From NCBI GenBank assembly GCA_028583415.1, contig CM053275.1:82150805-82214804 (forward strand): DNA of 64,000 nt, in the 5' to 3' direction. Below the pieces are notes generated by a model that did not search any database, was not told where the DNA came from, and worked only from the letters and a program-made list of their open reading frames with translations. Of this stretch, positions 61,221-64,000 are shown in pieces. The first letter of the stretch is position 1, and every line of letters begins with the position of its first letter. The DNA comes from Protea cynaroides (taxonomy: Eukaryota > Streptophyta > Magnoliopsida > Proteales > Proteaceae). The position numbers and the translations under genes are program-made.

Positions 61221-62087
61221 GAATAAATTTCAGCTACCCCTCATAATACTTTTGAAATATCACCTACCACCCATACTTTTCAAAAAAATCAACTACACCC
61301 AAGTAACTGACGGAGGTAACGAAAATCAGTGTTAGACAGTTTTACCCTTCTTTCTTCTTCTTCTTTTGCTGTCTCTTTCTTCTTCTTCTTTTCCTGGTTT
61401 TCAAAAAAAAAAAAGAAAAAAAGTTAAGAGTAGCAGCCATATTTGGAGATGGAAAGACCGGAGAAGGAAATGGGAGGGTTTTCCTTCAATAACTCCTCCG
61501 AATAACAAGGAGGAGAGGTCTCGACCCATTTTGAAACCGTTTCAAAGAAGATATGTGATCCGATTTCTGCTTCGGTGCTTATTCTTGTTTTTCCAATTTT
61601 CTGTTGGAAACCTCTTTCTTGATGCCACTTTCTGCATACTTCTTGTTTCCTTTGTGCAAAATTTTGTATATCAATTTCTTGTGAGAGTTTCTTCAGTTTC
61701 TTGCGAGAATTTCTTCGGTTATTGCTTCGTTTATACTTAGGGTTTCTTATACCCTGTTTTCTGTAATTTCTTGAATCTTGAGGTTTCCACAAGATTCAAT
61801 GCGGCTGAATTGTGATTTTCACCTAATCTGGTTTCACGGTCCCACCATAGCTTTTACGTCCCCTTGCAATCAGTCTTTTTCTTCTGTGAAATTTTTGTTT
61901 TACTCTGCTTTCATCTTTCGGTGGAAAAGGGAAACTTCTACTGCTGTGCCTGATACATCTTCTAGGTTTAATATTTTTTTATATCTCAATTAATTCCACA
62001 TAAAATGGGTAGGTACAAATGCTTTGTTTCAGCAAACTGCAGTTGTCATGGTGTGAGATGGTGGAGGCAGCGATGGTGTGCACGGGG

Positions 62088-62146
<59 letters not shown>

Positions 62147-62372
62147 AGAAGAAGAAGAAGAAGAAGAAGAAGAATTTGAGAGAAGAAAAGGGTATTATTG
62201 TCCATTTTAAGATTGATTTTAGATGACATCAGCAACTAACGGTATATGTTTAACGGAGTGGATCTATTTGATTAACGGTGGTAAATGTTTGGGTGGTAGG
62301 TGATGTTTTTTGAAAGTTGTGAGTGATAGGTGATGTTTCAAAACTATTTTGGGAGGTAGCTGAAATTTATTC
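61221..62372. mobile_element. Mutator-like non-autonomous element, 1152 bp
   Basis: Terminal inverted repeats begin GAATAAATTTCAGCTACC and pair for about 80-100 bp with several mismatches. It is inserted in a (TA)n run, so the 9 bp duplication cannot be resolved. Words such as TTTCACCTACCACCC, GTTAACGG and the internal CTTCTTCTTTTCCTGGTTT are shared with the Pack-MULE at 31431-33289, so the two belong to one family. The interior (61430-62080) could be captured host sequence, but I did not recognise a gene. Confidence 0.75.
62090..62174. repeat. (GA)n(GAA)n microsatellite
   Basis: About 26 GA units followed by about 11 GAA units inside the Mutator-like element. The apparent Arg/Glu-rich open frames here are repeat artefacts. 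Confidence 0.9.
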
Positions 62373-62891
62373 TATATATATATATATATAAGATCAGTGA
62401 TTAATTTGCAGCCGTGAGTAAATTTCCTTGAATCGAAGTTATCTTTCATTGAATTTTTGTTACTTAATTTTGTTGTCAATTAAATTACAGAAGAAAACTC
62501 TCCCTTTTTCTTGGTAAGTAGACAATTTGATTAACTAGTCTATGTAGATCGATCTTTACTTATCATTACTATTCATTGTAGATAGAGTAATTTATTTTTA
62601 GTTGCGCTTGACACGCATTAGGTACTTCTAATTTACCCATACCTCTACCATCATTGAAATTAAAAAATATACCCTTACAATACTTTTATTAACAGCATCC
62701 CTATAGTATGTATAGTATTACGGTACAAAGCCACTCTACCACTGGAGAGCAGAGAGCGAGAAAATCGAAGTTGCAGTTCGAAATTCGAAAAGTTCAGAAT
62801 GTGCTCATGCTAGAAACCCGTTAACTCCATGGGAGCTCTCTCTCGATTCCTCGAGAGCCCGCGAACTTAAACCCTATTGAAACCTATCATT
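62373..62891 (+). promoter_or_regulatory. Upstream region of the mTERF-family gene
   Basis: 519 bp between the Mutator-like element and the mTERF start codon. The last about 150 bp are richer in GC and CT and should hold the 5' UTR. TATGTATAGTATTACGG near 62708 is a weak TATA-like candidate. Nothing firmer can be said. Confidence 0.35.
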
Positions 62892-64000
62892 ATGCGTTTC
62901 GTGCCTGTCTCCTCTGTGTGGCTATGCTGCTTCATCTCACGCCATTTTAGCTCTTCACTTGCGCTCTCTAAGTTTCCAAAGCTTCGGAAAATCCCATACA
63001 GGTATCGAGCTCGAACTGTCGAACAAGCCCAGCAAGCATTAACTGAGTATCTTCATTCCACCAGATCATTATCCTTTACCCTGTCTGAACATATCGGCAA
63101 GAACTCCGTGGTTGCCCTCTCTGATGTCATTTCAAAGGTTGAATTCTCGACTTCTAATTTTTTCAGGAATTTCCAAAAGTTTCTTAGGTACAATCCCATC
63201 GATGAGATTGAGTTCTTCTTTGAGAGTATTGGCATCCCTCCTTCGGAAATCAATAGTTTCTTGTCGCGCAACGAGCTCTTCTTATCTGAAGATGGGAATA
63301 TTTTGAAGGTCGCTCATGTGCTTTTTACTTTTGGGTTTCCCTGGAACATGCTTGGAAAGTTGTATAAGGAGGAAATTTTTTCGATATTTGGTGAGACCCC
63401 AGATGCTCTGACTGCTAGACTTAAAGATTTCAGAGAGTTTGGGTTTGATAATGTTTCAGTGGCGGGTATATGTTTGGCTTTCCCTTTCGTACTAGGTGGG
63501 GATGATGAATTGGTTGGTCGAATTGATGCGTTGTTTGATGATTTGAAAATGGTTTTTCTTGATTTTGGTTTGGCTAGCCATTTCGAATGGAATGTATTTT
63601 CATGGTGTGAGATTTGCAGGAAAATTAGGGTTTTTTATGCTCTGGGATGTGAGATGGGTAAGATGGGAGTACTGTTTGGCACTAGACAGAATGTTTTTCT
63701 TCAGTACTCAGAAGAGGTTTTGGTGCAAAAGGTGGATTTTTTCTGTCGAGTTGGTGTGAACAAGGCTGATGTGGCTTTGTTGCTTCTCAAGAACCCCGAA
63801 ATTCTGAATTATGACTTGGAAATCCCTGTGATTACGGTGTTGGGTTTTCTGAAACATATTGGATTGAGCAAAGAGCAACTGAATTTTGTTGGTCTGGAGT
63901 ACCCTTATGTTTTGGGCAGGAACAAGTTGGGTAATTTGCCAAATGTAATGAGGGCAGTGGATCTTCTTCACTGGTTCTCCAACAAGATCTTGAATGGGGA
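62892..64000 (+). CDS. mTERF-family protein, 5' part, cut by the window edge
   Basis: The ATG at 62892 opens a frame that runs without a stop for 369 codons to the window end. The N-terminus (MRFVPVSSVWLCCFISRHFSSSLA) is Arg/Ser-rich and lacks acidic residues, as expected of a mitochondrial or plastid presequence. The body shows the repeating helical pattern of mTERF motifs, for example ADVALLLLKNPEILNYDLE, and KHIGLSKEQLNFVGLEYPYVL, with hydrophobic/proline spacing about every 35 residues. The segment ALTEYLHSTRSLSFT recalls Arabidopsis MTERF18/SHOT1, which affects mitochondrial gene expression and heat tolerance, but that link is from memory. mTERF genes are usually intron-poor, which fits. 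It diverges from the KH gene. Confidence 0.88.
   Translation, partial: MRFVPVSSVWLCCFISRHFSSSLALSKFPKLRKIPYRYRARTVEQAQQALTEYLHSTRSLSFTLSEHIGKNSVVALSDVISKVEFSTSNFFRNFQKFLRYNPIDEIEFFFESIGIPPSEINSFLSRNELFLSEDGNILKVAHVLFTFGFPWNMLGKLYKEEIFSIFGETPDALTARLKDFREFGFDNVSVAGICLAFPFVLGGDDELVGRIDALFDDLKMVFLDFGLASHFEWNVFSWCEICRKIRVFYALGCEMGKMGVLFGTRQNVFLQYSEEVLVQKVDFFCRVGVNKADVALLLLKNPEILNYDLEIPVITVLGFLKHIGLSKEQLNFVGLEYPYVLGRNKLGNLPNVMRAVDLLHWFSNKILNG

Noticed and set aside
62005..62235. Arg/Glu- or Ser/Leu-repeat proteins
   Set aside because: Translation of GA/GAA microsatellite.
63053..63971. Minus-strand frames and short plus-strand frames in other phases
   Set aside because: Shadows of the continuous mTERF frame that starts at 62892.

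Overview
The window is a piece of an angiosperm nuclear genome. The evidence is long-intron protein-coding genes with GT-AG junctions, plant gene families (ceramide kinase, triple-KH RNA-binding protein, mTERF, class III peroxidase, DUF1442), Ty1-copia and Ty3-like remnants, an endogenous plant pararetrovirus (caulimovirid), and many Mutator- and hAT-type short elements. I cannot name the species. Nothing is bacterial, and no CRISPR array or operon is present.

Layout. 1-4.3 kb is repetitive LTR-type sequence, probably an old Ty3/Tat-Ogre-like LTR with several families of internal direct repeats. 4.6-14.1 kb is a decayed endogenous caulimovirid. Its coding part (6.2-12.6 kb, + strand) runs small ORF, coat protein with zinc knuckle, movement protein, protease-RT-RNase H, then a last ORF. 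It is bracketed by two arms of about 1.5 kb in inverted orientation, each holding a viral promoter TATA box, a leader ORF and a tRNA-Met primer-binding site. 14.2-19.8 kb is gene-poor and holds a dead class III peroxidase. 19,868-25,718 is a Ty1-copia element with a TACTA target-site duplication; its integrase is interrupted by about 0.9 kb of foreign DNA that ends in the 3' end of mitochondrial 18S rRNA.

26.0-39.6 kb (minus) is an intact 12-exon ceramide kinase gene (ACD5/CERK, 617 aa). One of its introns carries a 1.86 kb Mutator-like element that has captured a DUF1442 gene fragment (Pack-MULE). 42.8-56.0 kb (minus) is an intact 8-exon gene for a 345-aa triple-KH poly(C)-binding-like protein. 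Its introns hold hAT-type MITEs and a strikingly C-rich stretch (in the transcript). 56-62.4 kb is a transposon-filled spacer with a near-perfect 602 bp foldback element, a 628 bp hAT MITE and a second Mutator-like element. From 62,892 to the window edge is the 5' part of an mTERF-family gene on the + strand.

The three live genes are not an operon. Ceramide kinase and the KH gene are co-directional (the KH gene lies upstream), and the mTERF gene diverges from the KH gene across about 6.9 kb of transposon-rich DNA. Exon coordinates for the two long genes were read by eye from GT/AG junctions and reading phase; each sums to an uninterrupted coding sequence that matches what I remember of the family.
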